A stretch of 64,000 bases of DNA from assembly GCF_932274485.2 (NCBI RefSeq), contig NC_065882.2, positions 17,033,390-17,097,389 of the forward strand, in the 5' to 3' direction. The notes under the pieces are model-generated. The model was not told where the DNA came from. It was given only the letters and a program-made list of their open reading frames with translations, and did not search any database. Shown piece after piece: positions 54,301-64,000 of the stretch. Made by a program: the position numbers and the translations under genes. The DNA comes from Patella vulgata (taxonomy: Eukaryota > Mollusca > Gastropoda > Patellidae). The stretch's first letter is position 1, and each line of letters begins with the position of its first letter.

Positions 54301-55715
54301 ACATATATGGAGAAATGGAGAAATGTACCTATGAGCTATGTGCGCTTGGGCTATGAACGTACAACATCACTTTCGCTCCTCAAGTTTTGCTTTGAAACGC
54401 TGGAAGGGGGAAGAAGTGTAACTTCTCGTCAATGCATTAGCTTGGTCATTATGATTTTAAAATGCCAAGAAGTTTGCCAAGACAGCGGCGGCGCCAGCAT
54501 CCTTTCATTGAATCCCAAAATGTTGAATTTGTTCTACTGTCGGCCCACCCCGTGGACGTTATCTCTTCAAAGAGAATTCTCAAATCGAGAAATATTCTAG
54601 CTAATTAATGATAGAATTCCAATCTTTGCCAAAAATACCTTAAAATGACATGCTATGGAATGATGGTGGCTGTAACCCACTTTGACATTCCGCCCGATGC
54701 GCATATTACCTATCTTTCTTCTATTCTGGTATATCCATCCGGTTCCATCATTGCCTATTAGCGTTATCAACCCCACCCTATTACGCAGCATCCTCAACAT
54801 AAGACATATCAACTAGAACAACCCCGAGATAACGGATAATATTAACTTCCCAGAATAATGTCATATATTCAAGTCTTGGTAAGAAGATCTTTTATCTTAA
54901 TTGTATGACATTTAACCAAATTAACCCGCAATGTCTGATGTAGTTGCTGGCTTCTGTGTCAAAGGAAATGCTAAACGCTAAAAAACAAAACCTCTAAGCA
55001 TGACGCTGGTAGTACAGAAATAGTTCAATCACTTCACCGATATTTGGTTCTTAAAGCCCAATCTTACTCCAAACACAGGGTGGATATATTATTTAAAGGA
55101 GCTAAATCGGTAATATTTTGGAGCTAGTATTGGCACAAATGGGTCGCAACACATATAATAATATAATAGGAATTTATATAAACTGTTTTACATTCAATCG
55201 TTTCTATTTTACTGTGAATTGTCATCAGTTATGTTCGGCGATCGATATACGCCAGAAGTCTCAACCGAAAGTCAGTTTCTAGCGTCTGGTTATTCCAGTC
55301 AACATCGATAGTATTTATTGTGCATGCTCTACAAATAAGAATATGGTATTACCGTTTGATATGAAATGTGGAATATATGTCTCGCCTCATTCTTTGAGCA
55401 CCTTGTTAAAATTGCACTGAAACGCATGATGGTACACGACTCGTGTACCAATGGTAAAATGTTTATTTTGTCTGAAATATTCGATATGAGAAACCCAAAT
55501 TTTCAAGGTAAGATCACCACACCAATACTGATATAAATTGCAAAAAAAATTGTGCTTTCAATGTCGAAGATTTTGGATGATATTGGGTTACGGACTTAGC
55601 TACTTTAAGACCATACACAATCAACACGGCTTTTATTAAAATAAACTCATTTTGGTACAAATTATTCAAATCGATCAATTATTTATAACTTATGTTATGG
55701 CCATTTGAAGTGTAC
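54300..55715. other. No gene assigned
   Basis: A 97-residue plus frame at 54307-54600 and a 71-residue minus frame at 54597-54812 have no recognisable motifs. Confidence 0.4.
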
Positions 55716-55718
55716 ACT

Positions 55719-55905
55719 GGGCCCTTATTCACGAAAACTTAAACTAAGATAAAATCGAAATTTTAAGAAATACTGCAATTCGATTGGCTGACCAGTAAAA
55801 TCAATTTGCATATATCCAATTTGCATATTGGTCAGCAAATCGAATTGCAGTATTTCTTAAAATTTCGATTGTAGCTTAGTTTAAGTTTTCGTGAATAAGG
55901 GCCCC
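55719..55905. mobile_element. GGGCCC-ended foldback MITE (family H), near-perfect 76-bp arms
   Basis: GGGCCCTTATTCACGAAAAC at the left is mirrored by GTTTTCGTGAATAAGGGCCC at the right. The arms match over ~76 bp with about four mismatches, leaving a loop of about 30 bp. The ends resemble family G, so they are probably related. Confidence 0.9.
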
Positions 55906-56299
55906 GGTTTCTATTGATTCCATACTGCCATCTTTCAGTGTCTTAGACAAGTAAGTAATAACGAGTATACTATCTTTTTCGTCGAGTCAGCCCATTTCTT
56001 ATGTAATTAATTACATAATAATAGTAAAAACATTAACGAACTACCATAATATTAACATTCTTTACATTTTGAAAGTGCATACTTTTGACATGTAGGAACC
56101 ACCTGTTTGGTCGAGCATTTGAAGTATTTTCGTTTTTTCTACAATTTAAACTAATTAAAAATATAATTTTTGCAGGTAAATAATTTGATGTCTGAAAATA
56201 CAGACAGGGGATAGGGGTGCGGGGAGGGAATGGCGGTGTTTTTAACGTAACAAGGTCGTTTTTGTTACTAAAACATAATGAGTGTCTTTTCCATTAACT

Positions 56300-56668
56300 G
56301 TAATTTCCCACATTACACATTGCATGACGTTTATCCGTCTTCCTTGCCGAAAAAGGGGGTTGGATGGCCGAATGGTTAGCACGTGCGTGCTGTATCATAA
56401 GGCCTGTCATTGAGTCATCTGGCGTGGTTTCGAATCCCCGATTGTACGTGATAAGGAGTAGGGTCGCCTGTCCAGCCTCGTGGGTTTTCTCCGGGTCCTC
56501 TGGTTTCTTCCCACTGCTAAAGACCCCTACGCGCAAGCGAATTATTGAAATAAAATTAAACCATATGTTGGTCCCGAAATGACCTAGTTTGTGTCGAGTG
56601 GACGTTAAAAACCATTTCTCTCTTTCTCTCATTGCCGAAAAGTAAGACGTTAAACCCCATTTCATTTC
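56300..56668 (+). mobile_element. SINE-A 3' fragment interrupted by a SINE-V
   Basis: CATTGCATGACGTTTATCCG to 56353 continues after the insert with AGTAAGACGTTAAACCCCAT and (TTTC)n. The break lies at TTGCCGAAAA. Confidence 0.88.
56354..56631 (+). mobile_element. SINE-V, full-length, with 10-bp target duplication
   Basis: GGGTTGGATGGCCGAATGGT ... GTTTCGAATCCCCGATTGTA ... TTTCTCCGGGTCCTCTGG ... GTGTCGAGTGGACGTTAAAA, ending in CTCTCTTTCTCTC. TTGCCGAAAA lies at 56344-56353 and 56632-56641. Confidence 0.95.
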
Positions 56669-57144
56669 TAATTCAGTTTGTAAAACCGGCATGTATTGGT
56701 TTCCATACCTTTAACTCTTTATATCCTCCATATGTTGCCGATATTTTTATCCAGTTCTATTCTATATACAGTTCGTATTGAGTCTATATATTAGTGTTTA
56801 GACTGGCCAATATACATAAAAATCCTGGCCAGCCATGATGAAACCATTCTATCTGGAGGAAAAAGTTAAAACAATTTCCCTTTGTCTCTAGATTAACTTC
56901 TGAATTGGCGTCTTTATGAACCAAAAGTTTATTTATGTTCTATTTTGTTTATTTTATCCACATATGGGGGAACAAGAAATTTCCTTTGGGGACATTTTTC
57001 TAGGGGAACCTGTAGCCGAGATTATCCATATTTACCACTAACTCTATACATACACAGTAGAACCTTGTGCATCCGGCCGGCGGTCTTACATTAAATCACG
57101 ATACACTTAAACGATATTGACTTTCTCAGTTTTGAAAATGTATC

Positions 57145-57435
57145 ATGCTTGATACGGGCGAACACAATGCATTGTGCGTTGGGGATGGGGAGGGAGGATT
57201 TCGCCCGAACAGCGATGCTACGGCCTACTCTTATTTCGAAATTCAACTGTCAAGAGTTCTTTTACATGCACGCCAACGTGTACAAGGGACCTTTGATTTT
57301 TGTCCGATCCGATTATGTAGATGCCAGGGAGAAACCACCTTGAAAAATACCGGGGAACTTTCTTAGTCAACATGGGTTCGAACCACGCCCCTGGTTAATG
57401 AGTCAGCGCCTTACCCACTGAGTCAATATGGTACT
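57145..57435 (-). mobile_element. SINE-A, nearly full-length
   Basis: Minus orientation: GAGGATTTCGCCCGAACAGC, TTATTTCGAAATTCAACTGT, ATGCACGCCAACGTGTACAA, GGTTCGAACCACGCCCCTGG (B box), GCCTTACCCACTGAGTCAAT (A box). Confidence 0.85.
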
Positions 57436-57733
57436 CGTTCATGATTATTCGTATATGTTGATGTATTAGAATAAGAATGCTTGCTATGAGAAATCTACTA
57501 CTGAACTGATCATCAAATCAGATTTGTAATATTTTGATGATCACAACCTGCACATAACTATGGTTTGGATTATATTTTAGACTAACAGTATGTCTTTATG
57601 AAAGTTGCGATGGGTATATGGAAAGGAAATGGCGACCGGTGTTTGGTCTTTAAACAGTTCTTGAGTAGCATCTTCATCCATATATATATCTATTAGCAAA
57701 ATACATTCTCATTCAGAAGGATCTCAAGAATTT

Positions 57734-57752
57734 CCCCCCCCCCCTCTCCCCC
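57734..57752. repeat. Poly-C tract
   Basis: TTCCCCCCCCCCC followed by TCTCCCCC. Confidence 0.8.
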
Positions 57753-58448
57753 TTTTTCACCATCAAATTTGCCGGATCTGCGTCTGATCTGGAAAATGCC
57801 TGATGGCAAGATGGAACCTTGCTTAATCTCCAGGCTGAATCATAAAAACTCTTAGGAATTTATTTCACCATTTAACCAGATTGTGGCATAAATAATCCTT
57901 GGAATTTATTTCACCATTTAACATGTAGCTCACAGATTGCAGCAGAACCGGATGCTGTCGTGTTTTTATAATTTATTCCCCGGGACTTCAACCTGTACAC
58001 ACTTCATAAACAATGTCTGGATGAGAGTGGTTAATATGTAGTTTATTATCGTTAGTCTATATAAGGTAAATCATTTTACTCTTCATAAAACTGTCATTGA
58101 ACCTGCGACATGTCTCTTTAAATCTTGTCATAAATCAGAGCAGAATGTATCTTTATAAAATAAAGTAAACAAAGATATAATCACGTGTAACTTTGACCTT
58201 GTATTTTTCATCGGGGCCACATTTTACCTCCAACCCCACACCGCGTTACCTGAAGCATTTGTAAATTTAACCGCTAAAACACCCAATTAGTCCTATTCCA
58301 TACACAAATAAAATTCTGTCAACCATGTTTTTATGTTTTTGTTATGACCAAGAAATTATTGGTATGGGTTTAAATTAGGACTACGATTAGATAAGCTAAA
58401 ACCGCTAACAGCTCCTGTTACCCAGTAGATTTCGGTTCCTGAAATCCT

Positions 58449-58581
58449 CAATCTAATTAAAATATAGATCTATATTTCGTTTCGTTTTTATACTTTCGAT
58501 GGCCAACACTACAGACAAGTAAAATCGAAATTTTGAACTATAAAAACGAAACGAAATTGGATCTGTGTTTTAATCAGATTG
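58449..58581. mobile_element. Family F short MITE, 133 bp, perfect 9-bp target duplication
   Basis: CAATCTAATTAAAATATAGA ... TTTAATCAGATTG; TGAAATCCT at 58440-58448 and 58582-58590. Sibling of the 146-bp copy at 38401 with the same internal deletion type. Confidence 0.92.
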
Positions 58582-58719
58582 TGAAATCCTGGTCCAAACC
58601 ATTGTTTCAATTCTAAATAATGACTGATATCGTGCTAGAGACAGGGTAGGCTTATTGGTGTCGATTAGCTAGCGAACGTTTGTAGTAATGTTGTTCTTAA
58701 TATATCCTAACATGACCAA

Positions 58720-58800
58720 AAGATGAGGTTTAATGTCGATTCAACTTCTTAATGGTCATGTCACGAGGTTAGACAGGCGATCATACTCATTGTCACAAAA
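58720..58800 (-). mobile_element. SINE-V fragment
   Basis: GAGGTTTAATGTCGATTC, then CACGAGGTTAGACAGGCGAT; most of the element is lost. Confidence 0.5.
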
Positions 58801-59069
58801 ATTCGATGTTTTAGATTGGTAAAACATTACACCAAATATAATTTCATTGGTTCCAGATGCTAAATGAATCGTAAGAGAAGAATTTCAGTGAACAAAATTT
58901 TGTAGAATCTAATCTATTTGCCGGGTTTATTACAGATTGTAGCCTACTGACGAGACTTCCGTATTTATATATCGCACGAGCGTGCTGTGGCATAGTAGAC
59001 TAATTGTTTTAAATTTACATATTTGATTGAAAGATAACCTATTAGTTTGGACAGTTTGCCTTTTATGCA

Positions 59070-59412
59070 TAAAGGGAGTAAGACGCTGAGTCGCTAGCCA
59101 TGAGGTCGCGGGTTCTCCCCCTGGTGTTGTCCGAAAAAGTTCATCGGGATTTACCAGCGTGGTTTCCCCTTGTAGTTCTGACAGGGACTGCTGTCTAGTC
59201 TTTTGGATGGCACATAAAACCGAGGTCCCGTGTACACATTGGCGCGCACGTAAAAGATCCCTAGGCAGTTGTGATATGATATAAGAGTAGGCCATAGCAA
59301 CGCTGTCCGGGCAAAATGTCACTCATAGTACACTGTATGGCGCATGCCCGTCTTCATTAGCCCAGTTGGAGCAGAACAGTAGGAAGTTAAACAACATTTT
59401 ATTTCATTTTAT
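59070..59412 (+). mobile_element. SINE-A, nearly full-length
   Basis: GTAAGACGCTGAGTCGCTAG, GAGGTCGCGGGTTCTCCCCC, GTTCATCGGGATTTACCAGC, GAGGTCCCGTGTACACATTG, TGATATGATATAAGAGTAGG, CGTCTTCATTAGCCCAGTTG, 3' AGGAAGTTAAACAACATTTT. Confidence 0.9.
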
Positions 59413-59509
59413 CTAATGCATAATAATTAGACTCGATTATCCAGTCCCACATTATCCCAGATCTAGAGAAAGTTTAAAATGCAAACATATTATTAAAGTC
59501 CAGTTATCC

Positions 59510-59687
59510 CAACACTTACAAGAGCAACCAGACTGGGGAATACCCGAGAAACTTTCTCGATTAACTCTTGAGTCGAACCCGGTTACTGGGAATTACTCGA
59601 GGAACTTTCTCGGCCAACTCTGGGGTCGAACCCGGGACCACCTGGTTAGTGAATTGACGTCATACTCACTGAGCCACCGTGGTGCAC
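59510..59687 (-). mobile_element. SINE-A head with internal 57-bp duplication
   Basis: The block ACTGGG(G)AATACCCGAGAAAC / ACTGGGAATTACTCGAGGAA followed by TTTCTCG and GTCGAACCCGG occurs twice in tandem, then CACTGAGCCACCGTGGTGC closes the tRNA-like head. Confidence 0.75.
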
Positions 59688-60205
59688 CTATGCGATAATT
59701 AGGAAGTAACTTTATTTGGAGTTTAAATGATAGAATAAGGTAGGAGACACGTGTTATCTATTCTATCTATATGTAAGTATTCAACTCGGGTCAATAACTC
59801 TCATTGTCTAGACTATGTATGTGTGTTTACTATAGTTAAGAGTCATATTGTATGGATGTATATATAACATCATCCCTTTATATATAGATATAACATTTGG
59901 CTGTTTTATCTGCAAGATGCAAATGATATTTAACCTAACTTCAAAATAGTATAGTGATCTTACAGTAACTAACTTTTGGGTGTATCACTCGTAGGGGAGA
60001 TATGTTGGTGAACTTCTAATTGCTTGGCAATCCAAATAAAACCCAATAATAACTGGAGATCTTCTAAGGTTTCGGAAATGAAAAAAAAGAGTATTTAACA
60101 GGACCACATACATGGCGGATCAGCCGAATCCGATGTGTACAATACATACATTAAAGCCGCTGATTATAAATTGAGGGATTTTGTGAAAATGTTTTAATTC
60201 CGTAT

Positions 60206-60528
60206 CAATCTGATTCAAATACAGATCTATATTTCGTTTCGTTTTTTTATACTTTCGATGAGCTCCAGTTCATGAAGATCTGGCCCTATGACGCCAGACA
60301 TTTGATTAACAAATCGGCGTTGATGTTTCTAGTGGGGTACACACAGTTCCGTGCACCACAGGCCAAGAACTCGCGGCAGCAGATCGTTTCATTGGCTAAT
60401 CCTTTACATCAACCAGAGCGTGGGTTATATAACAATTCTTCCAGACCCTAGTATAGTTAAGATAAGTAAAACGAAATTTTGATCTATAAAAAACGAAACG
60501 AAATAGGATCTGTGTTTTAATCAGATTG
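60206..60528. mobile_element. Family F foldback MITE, 323 bp, 10-bp target duplication
   Basis: CAATCTGATTCAAATACAGA ... TTTAATCAGATTG; AATTCCGTAT (60196-60205) and AATTCCTTAT (60529-60538) differ by one base. Interior inverted relative to 34159-34528. Confidence 0.88.
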
Positions 60529-60983
60529 AATTCCTTATGTACAAAGATCTGCTAAATTGAAAATTTCCCAACATTTAGCATCGTCTGCAGACAACATAAA
60601 CAAGCCCAGTACGACCTATATACGTGTTGGGTAAAATCGTTTAATGTGATACTATTTAATACGATTGAACCCTCACTTTGTGAACCCCGTAGGTGAACGA
60701 GTCAGCATACCTCGTCATATGCAAGCGATTCGTCATTACAGATCATGCAATTCGATCTCAGAAGCCGAAACTACCATAAAAACATCTTGCCTCACTATAG
60801 ACAGCTATAGCATCTGGACTTAATACTGAATACATCATCGTCATCATTGTGGAGTCTATCTTCCTGCGGTAATCGCCGGCAATCCGTAAAGCGAAATCGA
60901 TGATATTATTTTTATTCTGGCAATGTTTAAGCTTTTAAATTCAATGGGGTGTAATTCATCTGATAATACACTTTAATTCCTTG

Positions 60984-61136
60984 GTTCGATTTCCCGGTTG
61001 TACGTGACAAGGAGTAGGATCGCCTGTCTAACCCCTACGCGCAAGCGAATTAATGAAATAAAATTGAACCATATGTTAGTCCCGAAATGACCTAGTTTGT
61101 ATCGGGTGGACATTAAACTTTCTCTCTCTCCGCTAA

Positions 61137-61165
<29 letters not shown>
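60984..61165 (+). mobile_element. SINE-V, 5'-truncated, with 3' CT array
   Basis: Starts at the B box (TTCGATTTCCCGGTTGTACG), lacks the V core, then ACGCGCAAGCGAATTAATGA, GTTAGTCCCGAAATGACC, GGTGGACATTAAAC and (CT)n. TAATTCCTTGGTT flanks both sides (before 60984 and after the first array). Confidence 0.85.
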
Positions 61166-61167
<2 letters not shown>

Positions 61168-61288
61168 AATTCCTTGGTTGTAGCATTTTATTGGTTTCTC
61201 TCTCTCTCTCTCTAATTCCTTGGTTGTAGCATTTTATTGGTCTCTATCTCTCACTAACTCTCGATCTCTCTTTCTCTCTCTCCGCTAA

Positions 61289-61329
<41 letters not shown>

Positions 61330-61365
61330 ATTCCTTGGTTGTAGCATTCTATTGGTCTTTTACGT
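61125..61365 (+). repeat. Compound array of (CT)n and TSD-derived units
   Basis: The unit (CT)n-AATTCCTTGGTTGTAGCATT followed by YTATTGGT is repeated three times (about 61168, 61213, 61328), and CTCTCCGCTAAACCC twice. It grew from the SINE tail plus its flank. Confidence 0.85.
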
Positions 61366-61379
61366 TGTTAGTTTATCAC

Positions 61380-63731
61380 GTTTAGTCGTAAGTATGTCAT
61401 GCTTTGCTATACTTCGATGTTAAATGTGTAGTGTGCAGAAATCTTAAGAGCACAGCAAGGTCTGCATGCTAATTTCAATTTTGTAAATAGGCTTCCGTTT
61501 CCTGGCACATTTTTAGAAATATGTCTTTTTTAACTTTTAATTTAAAAAACTCAAGGCTGTAAGTGTAATGTGCAGGACATCTGGACTATATGCTCAAATG
61601 ACGATGACTGGATTTTGTGACTAAGTCTTAGTGAAAACAATAGCCTACATCACCGGAGGAGACTAGATGGTAAATATCATATAAATAAAACGTAATAGAA
61701 TATAGAAAGGTGATGTTATCAGTAATAAAAACAGCCAAATCATAAGTAAATAATTCTTAGTTTACACTAAGTAACCACCCACAGGTAAAAATATTGAACT
61801 TTCGCTTTTTCCTATGGTGTATAAACGTGGATATCCATTTCCATTATGTAGCGAATGTACTATGATGAACTATAACGAACAGGAACTAAAATTACGAATT
61901 CTACTTGCCCTGATCATCTCTATAGTGGCTGACTCCCATTCTCCACACAGAGAACTATCTACTTTGAGAATAAAACTCTGCCCTGAATGGCCGCCATATT
62001 TAAAAATTTGTATAATATGGTTCTGCTCCATTTTACATATTTCATACACAAAAATACTAAGTAGACATTTTCGATTTTTTTAAATGGAAGCAGAATAAAC
62101 ACTTCTCAAAATTCTCGAAGCATACTTAGTGTTTTCGACTAAAATCGTCGATTAAGGAACCAAAATGTCGGCCAATCAGCTTCGTGTCTGTTTTCAAGCC
62201 AAGTTAATTGTAGACAGACAGCGTAATTTTCGTATGGCTGACACGAAGACTAAGTTGTCTTGTTTTGTGGTTTGTTTTCTTTGATTTTTGTTGGGCATTT
62301 AGTTAGTGGTGTAATGTCTACTGGGCGACATCAGCGCGAATACCCAATCCTAAATAGAACGCAATAACTGGAAATAGTATAATTATCGAGAGCTCCAACA
62401 TGCTCCGCTAAGAAAAGTATTCACCTTTCAGTTAGTATACATATTATTATGTCTATAATGGTTTTTTTCTCTATTTAAATATGTCTATTGGTCCTTTCAA
62501 ATATAAATAGTATACAAATTCACAACTGGTCTTGTTAAGGTAATTCAAATCGTGTAATGGTTTTTGGATTTTTGTTCATGTAATACTGTATTTTTATTAT
62601 TATTCATGTGGTCAAAAGAGAAATTCAATAAACTATTAGAAACGTTTCATTGGGTTTGTTAGGCAATATCAGAAGTTGTACAGACTATATACTATAATGG
62701 TACTCACAAATGTAAGACAGTTGTTCTCACTCATAGAAATTACCTTCAGGCATTTACCCTTTTATATACCTACTCACTATTCTACTTCTTTTAAACTCGA
62801 CAAGTATGAGAAGTTTCTCAAGGGTTATCAAAGCTATGTTCGATAACATTTTGTAACAAACATACCAGAAATCTCTTAGTGGAAACACAACAGCTCAATA
62901 TGGGCTAGGTCCGTATGGCAGAAACCTGTACACGTCATATTTTAACACGTGTGTAAGGCAGGCGGTGATGAGCTAGGGGGCTAAGCTTCATCAGTAGGTG
63001 GAACAGCAGAGGCGCATTTTTTCAACCGAAAGGTCATTTGTCATAAAGTAACACATATCTCAAATTAAACCTGGTTACAACACATTCAATAATAAATAGA
63101 ATCCTCTCTTCACATTCTTAAATGACATTATCGGCATTTTTCTGAGTAGATTAACCAAACAGATTTATTCCCAATCGCTTTCCGGAGTTTGTACAAATTG
63201 TGACCATAAACAATATTTTAAATCTATTTATTGGGACTATTTATCTGGAGATCTCCATCATCATAATCATCATCATCATCGTCACCAACATCATCATTAT
63301 CAATTGCAACAGCAGCATTGACACGCTAATATTGTCATTGTACGCCCCAGTGTCTAGACAGTAGACAAATAAATTATGAAATCAACATTCTTTTTTATTT
63401 TTTTCCAAGTTATATAAAAGTACAGTAAATTATAATTTTCAAAGAGGTGTCAATGACAATAACCGTCATAGACTTTGACCTTTGCAGTGAAATTATTACA
63501 TGCATTGCATATCTGAAATGATGCATTATTATACCGGGAAAGCCATCAAGTTAACAAATCACAAATTTGTTATATTGGGTTTTTTTTTAATTAAAACACT
63601 AAAATACATGCAATAACCGTTTTTATTAAGGGATGATTTATGAGCATATCGTACATAAACTTAAGGGACTATCCCGATTAAGTATGAAATTTAAGCACCA
63701 AACTATATAGGAATGGTGTATTGACCTTGTC
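61380..63731. other. No gene assigned
   Basis: AT-rich. The 89-residue frame at 61814-62083 has no family features. A CAT-rich trinucleotide stretch lies at 63258-63300. Confidence 0.45.
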
Positions 63732-64000
63732 TCAAAATTTCAGCTCAAAATATTGAGTCGTTTGGACGTGAACGTCAAAACTGCTTATCCGGACCCGTAA
63801 CCCTTTTAAGATTTCGGGTCAATTTTTTCGTTGGGTGACCTGGTAATCGATTCCAGTTTCTTGAGAGGTCTATACAGTGAATGACCCATGTGCTGTACTT
63901 GATAGCGGACGGTAAATGTCACCTAGACATTATTTTTATAAAAAAAAGGTCTGATTTTATCCAGACGCCGTATAATACAGTTTGGGACACTGGTCTCCAT
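63732..64000 (+). repeat. Dispersed repeat (copy 2), cut by the window edge
   Basis: Matches 17536-17800 in the same orientation: CAAAATTTCAGCTCAAAATA, CGTTTGGACGTGAACG, TTAAGATTTCGGGTCA, GACCCATGTGCTGTACTTGA, CCGTATAATACAGTTTGGGA. About 10% different by eye. Confidence 0.85.

Noticed and set aside
61814-62083. 89-codon plus-strand frame
   Set aside because: No motif, AT-rich, no splice context.

Overview
The window is eukaryotic nuclear DNA, AT-rich and intron-rich. It is most likely from a gastropod mollusc. That inference rests on metazoan gene content with strict GT-AG (and one GC-AG) introns, and on dozens of tRNA-derived SINE copies. One SINE family carries the V-SINE core block; V-SINEs are known from molluscs and fish. 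The species cannot be named from the sequence alone.

Five host genes are supported, and for four of them the exons join in frame. (1) 532-8643 (+) encodes a large membrane protein: three consecutive acetate-transporter-like (GPR1/FUN34/YaaH) six-helix units followed by a complete YrdC/Sua5-type (threonylcarbamoyl-AMP synthase) domain. This fusion is the most interesting object here. (2) 14880-12274 (-) is a GLOD5-like glyoxalase/VOC protein with four phase-0 coding exons, one GC-AG intron, and a nearly identical second copy of its terminal exon at 10441-10575. (3) 24817-29796 (+) is Elongin C (ELOC). (4) 32463-42334 (+) is ECHDC1, ethylmalonyl-CoA decarboxylase. (5) 51386-51710 (+) is the first exon of a TINAG/TINAGL1-like secreted protein; its remaining exons were not found and probably lie beyond the window.

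The rest is mobile-element territory. There is a 5'-truncated LINE with an open 616-codon frame (RT palm, zinc-finger-like knuckle, restriction-like endonuclease) at 15364-17535, and a Tc1-type transposon with perfect 32-bp ends and one in-frame stop at 26434-27960. There are two abundant SINE families, called SINE-A and SINE-V here, which share the same 3' end. Foldback families include a TIR family with 9-10 bp target duplications (Mutator-like), a TTAA-flanked family (piggyBac-like), a GGGCCC-ended family, and a single 818-bp element built of nested palindromes. Several copies are nested in one another with readable target-site duplications, giving a relative chronology.

The region from about 42.4 to 51.2 kb and everything after 52 kb contain no gene I can defend. 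They hold SINEs, MITEs, short tandem duplications and microsatellites, including a CT array grown from a SINE tail near 61.1-61.35 kb. A second copy of a dispersed repeat first seen at 17.5 kb runs off the right edge.
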